Origin: Rhodoferax sp.
Lineage (GTDB): Bacteria > Pseudomonadota > Gammaproteobacteria > Burkholderiales > Burkholderiaceae_C
DNA length: 64,000 nucleotides
Assembly: GCA_031291305.1 (NCBI GenBank)
Contig: JARLJH010000052.1
Coordinates: 1-64,000, forward strand
Direction of reading: 5' to 3'
Shown here: piece after piece, positions 35,404 to 45,254 of the stretch
Numbering within the stretch: the first letter of the stretch is position 1
How the letters are laid out: every line of letters starts with the position of its first letter
Notes under the pieces: model-generated
What the model saw: only the letters and a program-made list of their open reading frames with translations
What the model was told of the DNA's origin: nothing
Databases searched by the model: none
Made by a program: the position numbers and the translations under genes

Positions 35404-36066
35404 ATGGACTTGTTTGACGACCCACCGCCTGATACCACCCAAACACCCCTCGCCCCCGGTGCGGCGCTGCTGCACGGTTTTGCCCGAGAAGAGGCTGGCG
35501 CGCTGCTGCAAGCCGTTGAAACCGTCCTGACCCAAGCCCCTTTACGCCACATGCAAACCCCCGGCGGCTACACCATGTCGGTGGCGATGAGCAGTTGCGG
35601 CAAGCTGGGCTGGGTGTCTGACGCCAGCGGATATCGTTACGCCGCGTGCGACCCGCTAACCGGTCAGCCCTGGCCTACCATGCCCGCCTGCTTGCTGCAC
35701 CTGGCCCAGCGCGCCGCCGCGCAGGCGGGCTACGCCGACTTCATGCCCGATGCCTGCCTGATCAACCAATATGTGCCCGGCGCCAAACTCTCGCTGCACC
35801 AGGACAAGGACGAAAAAGACTTGCGCGCACCCATCGTCTCGCTGTCACTGGGGCTGCCTGCGGTGTTTCTGTTTGGCACGCCGAGTCGCAAAGACCGCCC
35901 GCAGCGCTGGCGGCTGGTGCATGGCGACGTGGTGGTGTGGGGTGGTCCGTCCCGGCTGGCCTACCATGGCGTGGCTGCCCTGGCTGACGGCGACCACGCG
36001 CTGCTGGGGCGCAGGCGGCTGAATCTGACGTTTCGGCAGGTGGCCCGGTCGATTTACATAAAATAG
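35404..36066 (+). CDS. alkB: AlkB DNA-repair dioxygenase
   Basis: 220 aa Fe(II)/2-oxoglutarate enzyme that removes 1-methyladenine and 3-methylcytosine lesions by oxidation. The facial triad is H132 and D134 (LHQDKD) with H188 (AYHGVAAL); the 2-oxoglutarate arginines are R205 and R211 (RRRLNLTFRQ). The spacing matches E. coli AlkB residue for residue. It lies seven bases after repeat D with no obvious Shine-Dalgarno site of its own. No ada or tag gene is near. Confidence 0.96.
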   Translation: MDLFDDPPPDTTQTPLAPGAALLHGFAREEAGALLQAVETVLTQAPLRHMQTPGGYTMSVAMSSCGKLGWVSDASGYRYAACDPLTGQPWPTMPACLLHLAQRAAAQAGYADFMPDACLINQYVPGAKLSLHQDKDEKDLRAPIVSLSLGLPAVFLFGTPSRKDRPQRWRLVHGDVVVWGGPSRLAYHGVAALADGDHALLGRRRLNLTFRQVARSIYIK

Positions 36067-36116
36067 AACTTTAGCCCAGGTGTTTATTGGGCTAATAGCT
36101 ATCTAAAACATAGCGT
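36066..36116 (+). repeat. AT-rich hairpin repeat, copy E
   Basis: TAGCCCA (36072-36078) pairs with TGGGCTA (36088-36094), followed by ATAGCTATCTAAAACATAG. It lies between the convergent 3' ends of alkB and the DUF1439 gene and could serve as a two-way terminator. Confidence 0.8.
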
Positions 36117-36154
36117 TTATTGCTTTGGAGAATCAGGCGCTGTGACGCGCAACG

Positions 36155-36766
36155 TCAGGGCTGGTCCAGCGGCTTGGGGACAAAGCCAATCACGAGTCCG
36201 GCGTCTGTCACGGTGATGCTGCCTGGCTGTAGGCCCAAGCTGTTGGGCAGCGTCAGGTCGCTTGGCTGGAGGCGGTGCAGCACCACCTCCAGCAGGGCGC
36301 GCTCGCTCAAAGCGGGGCCGTAGGTGTTGAGCAGCACAAGCACGCTGGGTTGCAGACTGGGCATTGTCAGACGCTGGAAACGCAGTTGGTAGGCGCGCAC
36401 CGTGAGGTCGCGGGCTTCATAACGCAGCGCAAAATCCAGCGCCAGCGTGCCTTGGTGGCTGCCCTGAAGCGCCGGGCCTGCCGCGACCAACCCGATCTCG
36501 GCACCCAAGCGGTTTTGCGTCGGCAACAGGCGCAGCTGCGGCACCTGCATATCCAGATCCATCAGTCCCGGCAAGCTGTAGCGCAGCGGAAAACGCTGCG
36601 CTACAGCTTGCTGCAAAAGTGTGGCAGACACCTTGTATTGCGGCAGCGGCTGCGGCGCGTCGTCAGGTGGCGCGTTGGTATCAGCGGACGCGGCCCAAGC
36701 GAGACCGCCAAATGGCAGGAAAAGGGGCGGACAAAGCGCAAGGGGAATCAAGTGTCGACGACGCAT
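36155..36766 (-). CDS. DUF1439 protein, YceB-like
   Basis: 203 aa with a Sec signal peptide (LIPLALCPPLFLPFGGLAWA) and no lipobox, followed by a DUF1439 domain: SATLLQQAVAQRFPLRY, MDLDMQVPQLRLLP, YEARDLTVRAYQLRF, and a closing GLVIGF. E. coli YceB is a lipoprotein of this fold with unknown role. Here the anchoring Cys is missing, so it is probably a soluble periplasmic protein. Confidence 0.82.
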   Translation of the reverse strand: MRRRHLIPLALCPPLFLPFGGLAWAASADTNAPPDDAPQPLPQYKVSATLLQQAVAQRFPLRYSLPGLMDLDMQVPQLRLLPTQNRLGAEIGLVAAGPALQGSHQGTLALDFALRYEARDLTVRAYQLRFQRLTMPSLQPSVLVLLNTYGPALSERALLEVVLHRLQPSDLTLPNSLGLQPGSITVTDAGLVIGFVPKPLDQP

Positions 36767-36869
36767 TCAGGGCTTCCTTTGGAAAGCCATTGTGCGCCAC
36801 GCATGTTGACCACAAGCACTAGACTCAGCCATCACCCCTCAACGCTCGCTACTTCGGCTCCCGTCATCT

Positions 36870-37751
36870 ATGAATCCTGGTTTGCTTTACGCCGCATTGG
36901 CCTACATGGCTTGGGGCATGTTCCCCATTTATTTCAAGCAGCTGATTGAGGTCAATGCATTGGAGGTGGTGATGCACCGCATGGTGTGGTCATTTGTGTT
37001 TCTGATGGGCGTGCTGGTGGTGCTCAAGCGTTGGGCCTGGTTGCGCGAGGTCGCCCGCCAACCTCGTGTGCTGCTGGCGTTTGGGTTGTCGGCTCTGCTG
37101 TTGTCTGCCAATTGGTCGGTGTACGTGTGGGCTGTGCAAAATGCCCATGTGGTGGACGCCAGTTTGGGCTATTTCATCTTGCCCCTGGTCAATGTGGCGA
37201 TGGGTTTTGCCTTTTTGCACGAACGTCCACGCCCGGCGCAGTGGCTGGCCGTGGCCATCGCAGCCAGCGGTGTGCTGTGGCTCACGGTGCAGGCGGGCCG
37301 ATTACCTTGGGTGGCGCTGGTGCTGGCTTGTACGTTTGGTACCTATGGCTTGCTGCGCAAGGTGGCCAAGCTGGGCGCGCTGGAAGGCCTGACGCTGGAG
37401 ACCTTGCTGCTGCTGCCCATGGCCGTTGGGTTGTTGGGGTGGTGGACCTGGCACGGGCAAGGCGCGCTGGTGCAGGGCAACCCGGTGACCTTGGGCTGGT
37501 TGCTGCTGGGCGGGCCGCTGACGGCCATCCCTTTATTGCTGTTCGCCGCGGGTGCCCGGCGCATCCCACTGGCCACGATGGGACTCCTGCAGTACATCTC
37601 ACCCAGCCTTCAGATGCTGGTGGGCGTGTGGCTGTACGGTGAACCCTTCGAGCCGTCGCGCGCCATTGGCTTCTATCTGATTTGGGCCGCTTTGCTGATT
37701 TACAGCTCGGAAAGCTTATGGATCATGCGCATGCGGCTGTCAAAGCAATAA
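36870..37751 (+). CDS. rarD: RarD, EamA-family transporter
   Basis: 293 aa with ten membrane segments. The RarD-type N-terminus YAALAYMAWGMFPIYFKQL and block VYVWAVQNAHVVDASLGYF separate it from other EamA proteins, and GLLQYISPSLQMLVGVWLYG lies near the end. E. coli RarD affects chloramphenicol sensitivity; the true substrate is unknown. It is the third EamA-type exporter within 5.2 kb. Confidence 0.92.
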   Translation: MNPGLLYAALAYMAWGMFPIYFKQLIEVNALEVVMHRMVWSFVFLMGVLVVLKRWAWLREVARQPRVLLAFGLSALLLSANWSVYVWAVQNAHVVDASLGYFILPLVNVAMGFAFLHERPRPAQWLAVAIAASGVLWLTVQAGRLPWVALVLACTFGTYGLLRKVAKLGALEGLTLETLLLLPMAVGLLGWWTWHGQGALVQGNPVTLGWLLLGGPLTAIPLLLFAAGARRIPLATMGLLQYISPSLQMLVGVWLYGEPFEPSRAIGFYLIWAALLIYSSESLWIMRMRLSKQ

Positions 37752-37810
37752 TATGTAAAAACAGCATGTAGCCCTTGTGTGTAAAGGGCTGATAGCTATA
37801 TTTTTATATC
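37752..37810 (+). repeat. AT-rich hairpin repeat, copy F
   Basis: AAAACAGCATGTAGCCCTTG, a short loop, AAAGGGCTGATAGCTATATT. The stem AGCCCTT/AAGGGCT is intact. It lies between the convergent 3' ends of rarD and the cytochrome c' gene. Confidence 0.85.
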
Positions 37811-37878
37811 AACAAATAGCCTTCAACGTTGAGCACCTTGCCAAAGCTGACTGGTCGCGGGCGACACCCGAATCAAGG

Positions 37879-38343
37879 TCAATGCTCGTTGCGGAACTGA
37901 TCATGGCAGCTCTTGCAGTTCTTTTGCACCGCATCAACAGCCGCTCCCATGGCCGTCATATCAGCGCTGTCTGAGACTTCCACCAGTTTGTCCACGCTGG
38001 CCAGGTACTTGTTCTGCGCCTGTTTGAACTCGTCAGGCTTGCTCCAGACCTCGGGTTTGGCGCGGGTCGGCGGGTAGTTGCCGTCCGCCGTGAAAAACGC
38101 CCAAGGCTGGGTGGAGAGATCCTTCAGCGTCTGGGCACCTTCGACGAACTCACTCTTGATGTAATCCTGGTGACCGCGCACCACCAGCCCCAGCGGTTCA
38201 AGCGTTTTGGTCATTTTTTTGAAGATGGTGACACGTTTGGTCAGCAACTGCTTCGGATTGGTGTCCTTGGGACCTTCACTGCAGGCTCCCAGAAAAGCGG
38301 TAGAGGCGATCAGTGACAGAGCGAGGGAGAGTAATTTGGACAT
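37879..38343 (-). CDS. Cytochrome c' family lipoprotein
   Basis: 154 aa. A lipoprotein signal ends in the lipobox LGAC (about residues 18-21), so the protein is anchored to a membrane leaflet. The four-helix cytochrome c' fold is closed by a single haem motif CKSCH near the C-terminus, as in cytochromes c' and c-556. Family members bind NO or transfer electrons. The start is at MSKLLSLALSL. Being a lipoprotein is less common than the usual soluble form. Confidence 0.85.
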   Translation of the reverse strand: MSKLLSLALSLIASTAFLGACSEGPKDTNPKQLLTKRVTIFKKMTKTLEPLGLVVRGHQDYIKSEFVEGAQTLKDLSTQPWAFFTADGNYPPTRAKPEVWSKPDEFKQAQNKYLASVDKLVEVSDSADMTAMGAAVDAVQKNCKSCHDQFRNEH

Positions 38344-38427
38344 GTAAGAGAGAAGTTGGACTAAGAAAAAAGTAAGAGTATTCAGGCCTGAGGGTGACAC
38401 CACTGGCCATAGTGGTGCTGATGATGA

Positions 38428-41127
38428 TCAACAATCAAAGACAGAGTTCCATAAAGTCAAGATGGCGTGGCGCTCAGCTTGCAGTTCATCCGGGCCGACT
38501 TGGGGCGATTCTTCGTTCAGACGGGCACGGTGTTGCCATTGGCGCAAGCTGCGGTAAGCACTGGCGGCAGAGTGTCCCACACCTTCGGGTAGCAAGCCCA
38601 GAACTTCAGCGCGCTCCAGCAAGGCAATGTTGCCGGCATTGGCCATCAGCTCCGGATGCACCCGGGACTGTGACAACACCAGAAACTGCATCACAAACTC
38701 CGCGTCCATCATGCCACCGGGGCTGAATTTGACGTCAAATTTGTCGGCGCTGACCGGGTGCGCGCCGGTCACACGAGTGCGCATGGCACGGATCTCGGTG
38801 CACAACGCATCCACATCGCGCTCAGCCGTGATCACGGCGGTGCGAACGGCCTCGAACCGCGCATGCAGCGAGGCATCGCCCAGCACGCAGCGTGCACGGG
38901 TGATGGCCTGGTGCTCCCAGGTCCAGGCGGTGTTGGAGCCGCGGCGTTGCTGGTAGTTTTCGTAAGACGAAAAACTGGTGATCAGCAACCCGGCGTTGCC
39001 ATTGGGGCGCAAGGCGGTGTCGATCTCGTACAGGTCGCCTTCGCCGGTCTTCACGGTCAGCCAGTTGATCAGCTTGCGCACCAGGTTGGCATAGACCTCC
39101 GGGGCACGGTCATCGTCGTCGTCAAAGACAAATACCAGGTCCAGATCGCTGCCGTAGCCCAGCTCCTTGCCGCCAAGCTTGCCGTAGGCAATGATGCCGA
39201 ACTGGGGGTGCTCGCGATGGATATTCTTGAGTCGGCTCCAGCACCAGCGGGTGGTGACACGCAATACGACATCAGCCAGGGCACTCAAATCATCCGCCAC
39301 CTGTTCGACCGTCAGCTTGCCTTCAATGTCGCGTGCCAGTGTGCGAAACACCTCGGCATGGTGGGCGCGGCGCAACAGGTTCAGCAGGGCTTCGTCATCG
39401 TCCTCCCCCGCTGCCTGCAAAGCCAGACGACGGTGGTCGAGTTCGGTCTCAAAACTGGCCGGGTCAAAGCGTTCATCCAGCATGGTGGCCGCAGCCAGCT
39501 CATCAATGACACCCGGATGCAGCAGCAGATAACGCGCTGGCCAGCGGGCAGCACCCAGCAGACGCAACAGCCTCTCGTGCACGTTAGGCCGCTCCAGCAA
39601 CAGCGCCAGGTAACTTTCACGCCGCAAGAGCGGTTCCATCCAGTCCACCAGACCGACAGCGGCAGCCTCGGTGACACGCTTTTCACGCACCCACCGGGCG
39701 GTGCGCGACAGCAGACGCATCAGACGCGTTCTGGCTTCCTCGCGCAGGGCCAGCACGCGCGGGTGCTCCAGCCAGGATTGCAGCCGCTGGCGGAAATCGG
39801 CATCCAATTGGGGCAATAGCTCGGCCATGCTGACGCTGGTTTCTGCCGCTTTGCCGTTGTGGCAGCCCTTGCATTCGGGTGCACCACCACCGAGCAGCTT
39901 GTCGAACTCCTGGGCCACTCCTTCGCGGTAGGTATCAAGCTGATTGAGCAAGGCTTGGGTTGACGCGATACCCATGGTGCTGGCAATCCAGGCCAGGTCG
40001 GTGTCCTGCGTCGGCAGAATGTGCGTCTGCTGGTCGTCCAGATATTGGATGCGGTGCTCCACGCGCCGCAAAAACTCGTACGCTGCAGCGAGCATTCTGG
40101 CGGTGTCGGCGGGCATCAGGTTGGCTTTCACCAGCCGGTGTAATGCGTTGAGGGTCGGGCGAGTGCGCAGCTCCGGGTACTGGCCACCGCGCACGACCTG
40201 CAGCAACTGGACAATGAACTCGATCTCGCGGATGCCACCGCGCGACAGTTTGACATCGTTGGCGCGCTCTGGCCGTCCGGCGCTGCGTTTGCTGGCATGG
40301 TCGCGGATCTGATGGTGCAGCAGGCGCAGTGCGTCAAAAACGCTGTAATCCAGATAGCGCCTGAAGACAAACGGGATCACCACTTGACGCAAGGCCAATG
40401 TGGCGCCGCTCTCCACACTGGCGCGTGGCGCCACCACCCGGCTTTTGAGCCAGGCAAAGCGTTCCCACTCACGGCCCTGCACGTGCAGATATTGCTCCAG
40501 CGCATCCAGCGACACGGCCGCTGGCCCTGAGTTGCCGTTGGGTCGCAGGGCCAGATCAACCCGAAAAACAAACCCGTATTCGGTGCTGTCGCCGACCAAG
40601 CCGTAGACCGCACGCACAGCCTTGCCAAAGTACTCGTGGTTGGTGATACGGCCATGACCCATCGCGTCACCAGCGGTGTCGCCATCTTCGTCATAGACGT
40701 AGATCAGGTCGATGTCGCTGGACACATTGAGCTCCCTGGCACCCAACTTGCCCATGCCGACGATCCACAATTCGGCGCGTTCACCGGCGGGCGTCTTTGG
40801 CGCTCCGTGAATTTGGTCCAGTGCGCAAAGAACTTCCACCAGCGCCTGGTTCAGGGCAAATTCCGCCAGGTCGGTCATCGCCTGTGTGATACCTGACAGA
40901 CTGGCCTGGGCATCGCAGTCCAGACACAGCAGCCGCTCCAGCACCAGGGCACGGGTAATACGCAATGCGCTGCCCGTGTCCTGCCCCGAAGCCTTCAACG
41001 CCACAAAGGTGGCTTGTAGATGCCCGGGCGTGGGGACACCAGGCGCCAGGAGTGGCAGTTGGTGTTCGAAACGGCGGTGGACGCGCTGCGCAAAACGGGA
41101 GTAGGGGGCGAGAGGGGGGCGGGTCAT
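38428..41127 (-). CDS. glnE: Glutamine synthetase adenylyltransferase/deadenylase
   Basis: 899 aa bifunctional regulator of glutamine synthetase: an N-terminal deadenylylating and a C-terminal adenylylating nucleotidyltransferase domain. Both catalytic cores are intact (SSDIDLIYVYDEDGD near residue 170; GSDLDLVFVFDDDDD near 650). The linker near residue 410-420 contains CKGCHNGK, a CxxCH pattern. GlnE is cytoplasmic, so this is not a haem site; a metal or chance motif is more likely. The ATG at 41127 leaves 32 bp to the divergent yhdP start, so the promoters overlap. Confidence 0.96.
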   Translation of the reverse strand: MTRPPLAPYSRFAQRVHRRFEHQLPLLAPGVPTPGHLQATFVALKASGQDTGSALRITRALVLERLLCLDCDAQASLSGITQAMTDLAEFALNQALVEVLCALDQIHGAPKTPAGERAELWIVGMGKLGARELNVSSDIDLIYVYDEDGDTAGDAMGHGRITNHEYFGKAVRAVYGLVGDSTEYGFVFRVDLALRPNGNSGPAAVSLDALEQYLHVQGREWERFAWLKSRVVAPRASVESGATLALRQVVIPFVFRRYLDYSVFDALRLLHHQIRDHASKRSAGRPERANDVKLSRGGIREIEFIVQLLQVVRGGQYPELRTRPTLNALHRLVKANLMPADTARMLAAAYEFLRRVEHRIQYLDDQQTHILPTQDTDLAWIASTMGIASTQALLNQLDTYREGVAQEFDKLLGGGAPECKGCHNGKAAETSVSMAELLPQLDADFRQRLQSWLEHPRVLALREEARTRLMRLLSRTARWVREKRVTEAAAVGLVDWMEPLLRRESYLALLLERPNVHERLLRLLGAARWPARYLLLHPGVIDELAAATMLDERFDPASFETELDHRRLALQAAGEDDDEALLNLLRRAHHAEVFRTLARDIEGKLTVEQVADDLSALADVVLRVTTRWCWSRLKNIHREHPQFGIIAYGKLGGKELGYGSDLDLVFVFDDDDDRAPEVYANLVRKLINWLTVKTGEGDLYEIDTALRPNGNAGLLITSFSSYENYQQRRGSNTAWTWEHQAITRARCVLGDASLHARFEAVRTAVITAERDVDALCTEIRAMRTRVTGAHPVSADKFDVKFSPGGMMDAEFVMQFLVLSQSRVHPELMANAGNIALLERAEVLGLLPEGVGHSAASAYRSLRQWQHRARLNEESPQVGPDELQAERHAILTLWNSVFDC

Positions 41128-41159
41128 AATTCTGCTGTGCAACTTCACTTCCAAAAAAC

Positions 41160-44100
41160 TTGTCTCCCCTATCCGTCAACTTACTGAGAACCTGGTCCGC
41201 CTTGACCCGCGGGCTGCTGCTCATCGCGCTGCTGGTCTGGCTGGCGTTTGGTCTGACCTGGGCTGCCCTGCACTGGTGGATTGTGCCGCGAATTGGCGAA
41301 TTCCGCCCGCAGCTGGAAGCTCGGGCCAGTCAGGCCTTGGGCGTGCCGGTTCGCCTGGGTGCGATCACGGCCCAATCTGGCGGCTTGATGCCCACGCTGG
41401 CGCTGACCGACGTGGAGATGCTGGATGCCCAGGGCCGGGTGGCCTTGAGTTTGCCGCGTATCCTGGTGACTTTGTCGCCACGCTCTGTCTGGCACCTTGG
41501 TTTTGAGCAGCTTTATATAGATCAGCCCAAGCTGGATGTGCGTCGCGACACTGCGGGAAGGATTACTGTGGCGGGCCTGGATTTTTCCAGCGGCGGGAGG
41601 ACTAACCCGGACGCGTTGAACTGGGTTTTCTCGCAACCCGAACTGGTGATTCACGGCGGCGCTGTGCGCTGGACCGACGAAATGCGGCAAGCCGAGCCAG
41701 TGGTGATGCAGCGGGTGGACGTGGTCATGCGCAACCATGGGCGGCACCACGACCTGCGGGTCGATGCAACGCCGCCAGAGAACTGGGGGAACCGCTTTGC
41801 TGTGCAGGGACGGTTTGAACAACCTTTGCTGACACGCCAGCCGGGCCACTGGCAAGACTGGGACGGACAGATTTTTGCCGACTTTGATCGCATTGACCTG
41901 GCCGAATTGCGCCGCTACGCCAGCCTCGGATTTGATTTGCAACAAGGCCGGGGGGCGCTGCGCGCCTGGGGTGACGTGAGTCAAGGGCAACTCACCGGCG
42001 CGACGGCCGATTTGGCCCTGGCTCAGGTAACCGTCACGCTGGGGCATGATCTGCGCCCCCTGTCCTTGCAACAGATCCAGGGCCGGGTATCGGGACGTTT
42101 GCTGGCCAATGGTTTTGAGCTGTCCTCCGAGTCGCTGGGGTTTGACACTGCCGAAGGGCTGCACTGGCAGGGCGGCAATGTCCGGCTGATGTCCATGGGC
42201 GCCGAGGGCAGAATACCCGCGCGTGGCGAGTTGCAAGCGGATCGGCTCGACCTGGCAGCCCTGGCGCAGATCGCTGATCGCCTGCCGCTGGAGGCGCAGC
42301 TGCGCGATCAGTTGCTGCACTATGCGCCGCAAGGCCTGGTCGAGTCGCTCAATGCCAGTTGGCAAGGGCCGGTATCTTCGCCCGAACAATACAAGGTGAC
42401 GGGTCGTTTGCGGCAATTTGCGCTGGCGGCCGTAGGGCAGGTGCCGGGCGTCCAGAGTCTGGATGCAGAGGTGCAACTGGACCAGCGATCCGGTCACGCC
42501 AAACTGTCCATCGATCATGGCAGCGTGGACTTGCCGGGTATTTTCGAGGAAGGGTCCATTCCCATCGACCGGTTTTCGGCCGACGCCTCGTGGCAACTGA
42601 AAGACGACCAGATATCGGTGGACCTGGCCAATGCCAAGTTCAGCAACGCTGATGCAGAAGGGGTGGCCCACGTTCGTTGGCACACGAGCGACCCCGCCAA
42701 GTCGGCCACGCACAACCGTTTCCCCGGCGTGCTTGACCTGCAAGCCACCTTGAGCCGTGCCGATGGTCGGCGGGTGTATCGGTATCTGCCACTGGTGATT
42801 GATGCCGAGGCGCGTAACTATGTCCGTGATGCGGTGCAGGGTGGCAGCGCCAAAAATGTCCAGTTTGTCGTCAAGGGCAATATCGACGACATACCCGCCA
42901 CCAAACCGGCCCAAGGCGAGTTCCGAATCAGCGCGGATGTCAGCAACGCCCGGCTGGCTTACCTGCCCAAGAGCCTGCAAAATGCTGGTGAATTGCCTTG
43001 GCCAGTGCTCTCAGATGTCAGTGGACGGCTGCTCATTCAAGGCTTGCAGTTGCAGGTAAAGGATGCGAAGGCCAAGCTGGGAGAGGGATCCTTGCTACAA
43101 ATTCTGAAAGCCGACGCATCCATTGCAGACCTGACACACACCAAGGTTGTGGTTGACGCCGACATGAAGGGCCCTTTGAAAGACGCTTTGCGCGAGGTCA
43201 ATACCTCGGCGCTGTCCGACCTGCTTGGGCAGGCGCTCGCTGGCACGGTGGCCTCTGGCAATGCAGACTTCAAGCTGAAGCTGGTGTTGCCCATCGCCGA
43301 TATCAACAAGTCGACGGTGCAGGGCAGCGTGACGCTGGCGGGCAATGATATTCAGATGAGCCCGGATACGCCCAAATTGACTCGCGCTCGCGGCGTGGTG
43401 AACTACACCCAGACCGGATTCAGCGTAGCGGGCGTACAGGTGCACCTGCTCGGTGGTGACGCAAAACTGGAAGGGGGCTGGGTATTGGCGCCTGGTGCGC
43501 CGGCTGGTAATGCACCTACCACGCTGCGCACCACCGGCGTGGCCAGTGCTGAAGGGCTGCGTCAGGCCAAAGAACTCGGCTTGCTCTCGCGCCTGGCGCA
43601 AAACTTGACAGGCAGCACGGCTTACAGCGCCACCGTGGGTTGGCATAACGGCTCACCGGATATCCTGGTAACCAGCAACTTGCAGGGCATGGCTTCGACC
43701 TTGCCTGCACCCTTGCAAAAGGAGGCGCAGACCCGATTGCCGATGCGCTACCAAACCTCCATGCTGGCGGCCAATTCTGATGCAGGCAGCACACCCACAA
43801 CCTCTGCACGCGACCGCATGGCGTTGAATCTGGACGGTGTTGGTCGAATCGTCTACGAGCGCGATGTCTCCAAGCCCGAGCCGCGTGTGCTGCGCGGCCT
43901 GATTGCGGTCGGGGCTGAGCCAGACGGGGCATCAGCATTGCCGTCTCAAGGGGTCAGCGCCAATGTCAATGTGGCGCATCTCGATGCCGATGCCTGGTCC
44001 GATGTGCTGCAGCAGTTCACCGGCAAGTCACAACTGTCGACCGTATTGAGCACCGGCGCGGCGGCAGAGACCGCCTATTTGCCGTCCTCGCTGACCCTGC

Positions 44101-45254
44101 ATTCAGGCAGTCTGACGCTGGGTGGGCGTGTCTTCAACCATATTGTGGCCAGTGCGCACCGCGAAGGCTCACTCTGGCGTGGCAACGTTGATGGCACCGA
44201 ACTCAGCGGGTACATGGAATACCGGCCTGCGAGCGACAACTCGGTGGCTGGCAGCGGGGGCAAGGTGTTTGCCCGTCTGGCACGGCTGACTTTGACGCCC
44301 AGTGCCAGCAATGACTTTGAAACCTTGCTAGATACCCAGCCCGCCAGCCTGCCGGCGCTGGACATCGTGGTCGACGACTTTGAAATGCATGACAAGCACC
44401 TGGGTCGCCTGGAGGTTGATGCCGTGAACCGTTCTGCCGGCGCATCCCCTGCGGTGGCCGCCACACGTGAGTGGCGCTTGAACAAGCTCAACCTGATTAC
44501 CCCCGAGGCCACCTTGACCACCACCGGGAACTGGGCGCGCATCAACGCCCAGGCGCCGACAACAGGCAGCACCAGTGCAAGCAGGGTGTCTGAACGAATG
44601 CGTACGGTGCTGAATTTCAAGCTGGACATGGTGGATGGTGGCAAATTGCTGAGTCGTTTTGGCATGCACGACGTGGTCCGCCAGGCCAGCGGCAAGATCG
44701 AAGGTCAGGCATCGTGGATCGGCTCACCGCTCAAACCTGATTACCCGACGCTGGGTGGCGCATTTACCGTGAATGTGGCCTCTGGCCAGTTTCTCAAAGC
44801 GGACCCCGGTCTGGCCAAGCTGCTGGGAGTACTCAGCTTGCAGGCCCTGCCACGCCGCTTGACACTGGATTTTCGTGACGTGTTCAGTGAAGGCTTTGTC
44901 TTTGACTTTCTGCGTGGTGATGTAACTGTCGATAAAGGGCTGGCACGCACCAACAACCTGCAGATGAAAGGTGTCAACGCCGCCGTGCTGATGGAAGGCT
45001 CGGCCGATATCGCCAACGAGACACAAGACATCAAGGTGGTGGTGGTTCCCGAGCTCAATGCGGGCACAGCCTCGCTCATCGCCACGGTGATCAACCCCGC
45101 TGTCGGCTTGGGCTCGTTTCTGGCGCAGATGTTCCTGCGCCGCCCCCTGATGGCGTCGGCCACTCAGGAATTTCACGTCACCGGTCCCTGGGCTGACCCC
45201 AAGGTCACCAAAATTGACAGTTCCAGCGTCACCAGCAAGGAGAAAAAACCATGA
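41160..45254 (+). CDS. yhdP: YhdP-family AsmA-like envelope protein
   Basis: 1364 aa. One N-terminal membrane helix (GLLLIALLVWLAFGLTWAAL), a very long periplasmic beta-rich body with DUF3971 and repeating units, and a C-terminal AsmA_2 domain (QFLKADPGLAKLLGVLSLQ, then LRGDVTVDKGLARTNNLQM). E. coli YhdP moves phospholipid to the outer membrane together with TamB and YdbH. The only suitable start is TTG at 41160, which has no strong ribosome site; an internal TTG is possible. It overlaps the next gene by 4 bp. Confidence 0.92.
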   Translation: MSPLSVNLLRTWSALTRGLLLIALLVWLAFGLTWAALHWWIVPRIGEFRPQLEARASQALGVPVRLGAITAQSGGLMPTLALTDVEMLDAQGRVALSLPRILVTLSPRSVWHLGFEQLYIDQPKLDVRRDTAGRITVAGLDFSSGGRTNPDALNWVFSQPELVIHGGAVRWTDEMRQAEPVVMQRVDVVMRNHGRHHDLRVDATPPENWGNRFAVQGRFEQPLLTRQPGHWQDWDGQIFADFDRIDLAELRRYASLGFDLQQGRGALRAWGDVSQGQLTGATADLALAQVTVTLGHDLRPLSLQQIQGRVSGRLLANGFELSSESLGFDTAEGLHWQGGNVRLMSMGAEGRIPARGELQADRLDLAALAQIADRLPLEAQLRDQLLHYAPQGLVESLNASWQGPVSSPEQYKVTGRLRQFALAAVGQVPGVQSLDAEVQLDQRSGHAKLSIDHGSVDLPGIFEEGSIPIDRFSADASWQLKDDQISVDLANAKFSNADAEGVAHVRWHTSDPAKSATHNRFPGVLDLQATLSRADGRRVYRYLPLVIDAEARNYVRDAVQGGSAKNVQFVVKGNIDDIPATKPAQGEFRISADVSNARLAYLPKSLQNAGELPWPVLSDVSGRLLIQGLQLQVKDAKAKLGEGSLLQILKADASIADLTHTKVVVDADMKGPLKDALREVNTSALSDLLGQALAGTVASGNADFKLKLVLPIADINKSTVQGSVTLAGNDIQMSPDTPKLTRARGVVNYTQTGFSVAGVQVHLLGGDAKLEGGWVLAPGAPAGNAPTTLRTTGVASAEGLRQAKELGLLSRLAQNLTGSTAYSATVGWHNGSPDILVTSNLQGMASTLPAPLQKEAQTRLPMRYQTSMLAANSDAGSTPTTSARDRMALNLDGVGRIVYERDVSKPEPRVLRGLIAVGAEPDGASALPSQGVSANVNVAHLDADAWSDVLQQFTGKSQLSTVLSTGAAAETAYLPSSLTLHSGSLTLGGRVFNHIVASAHREGSLWRGNVDGTELSGYMEYRPASDNSVAGSGGKVFARLARLTLTPSASNDFETLLDTQPASLPALDIVVDDFEMHDKHLGRLEVDAVNRSAGASPAVAATREWRLNKLNLITPEATLTTTGNWARINAQAPTTGSTSASRVSERMRTVLNFKLDMVDGGKLLSRFGMHDVVRQASGKIEGQASWIGSPLKPDYPTLGGAFTVNVASGQFLKADPGLAKLLGVLSLQALPRRLTLDFRDVFSEGFVFDFLRGDVTVDKGLARTNNLQMKGVNAAVLMEGSADIANETQDIKVVVVPELNAGTASLIATVINPAVGLGSFLAQMFLRRPLMASATQEFHVTGPWADPKVTKIDSSSVTSKEKKP

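Noticed and set aside
39856-39890. CxxCH of GlnE as a haem c attachment site
   Set aside because: GlnE is cytoplasmic and has no signal peptide, so haem c attachment is not expected.
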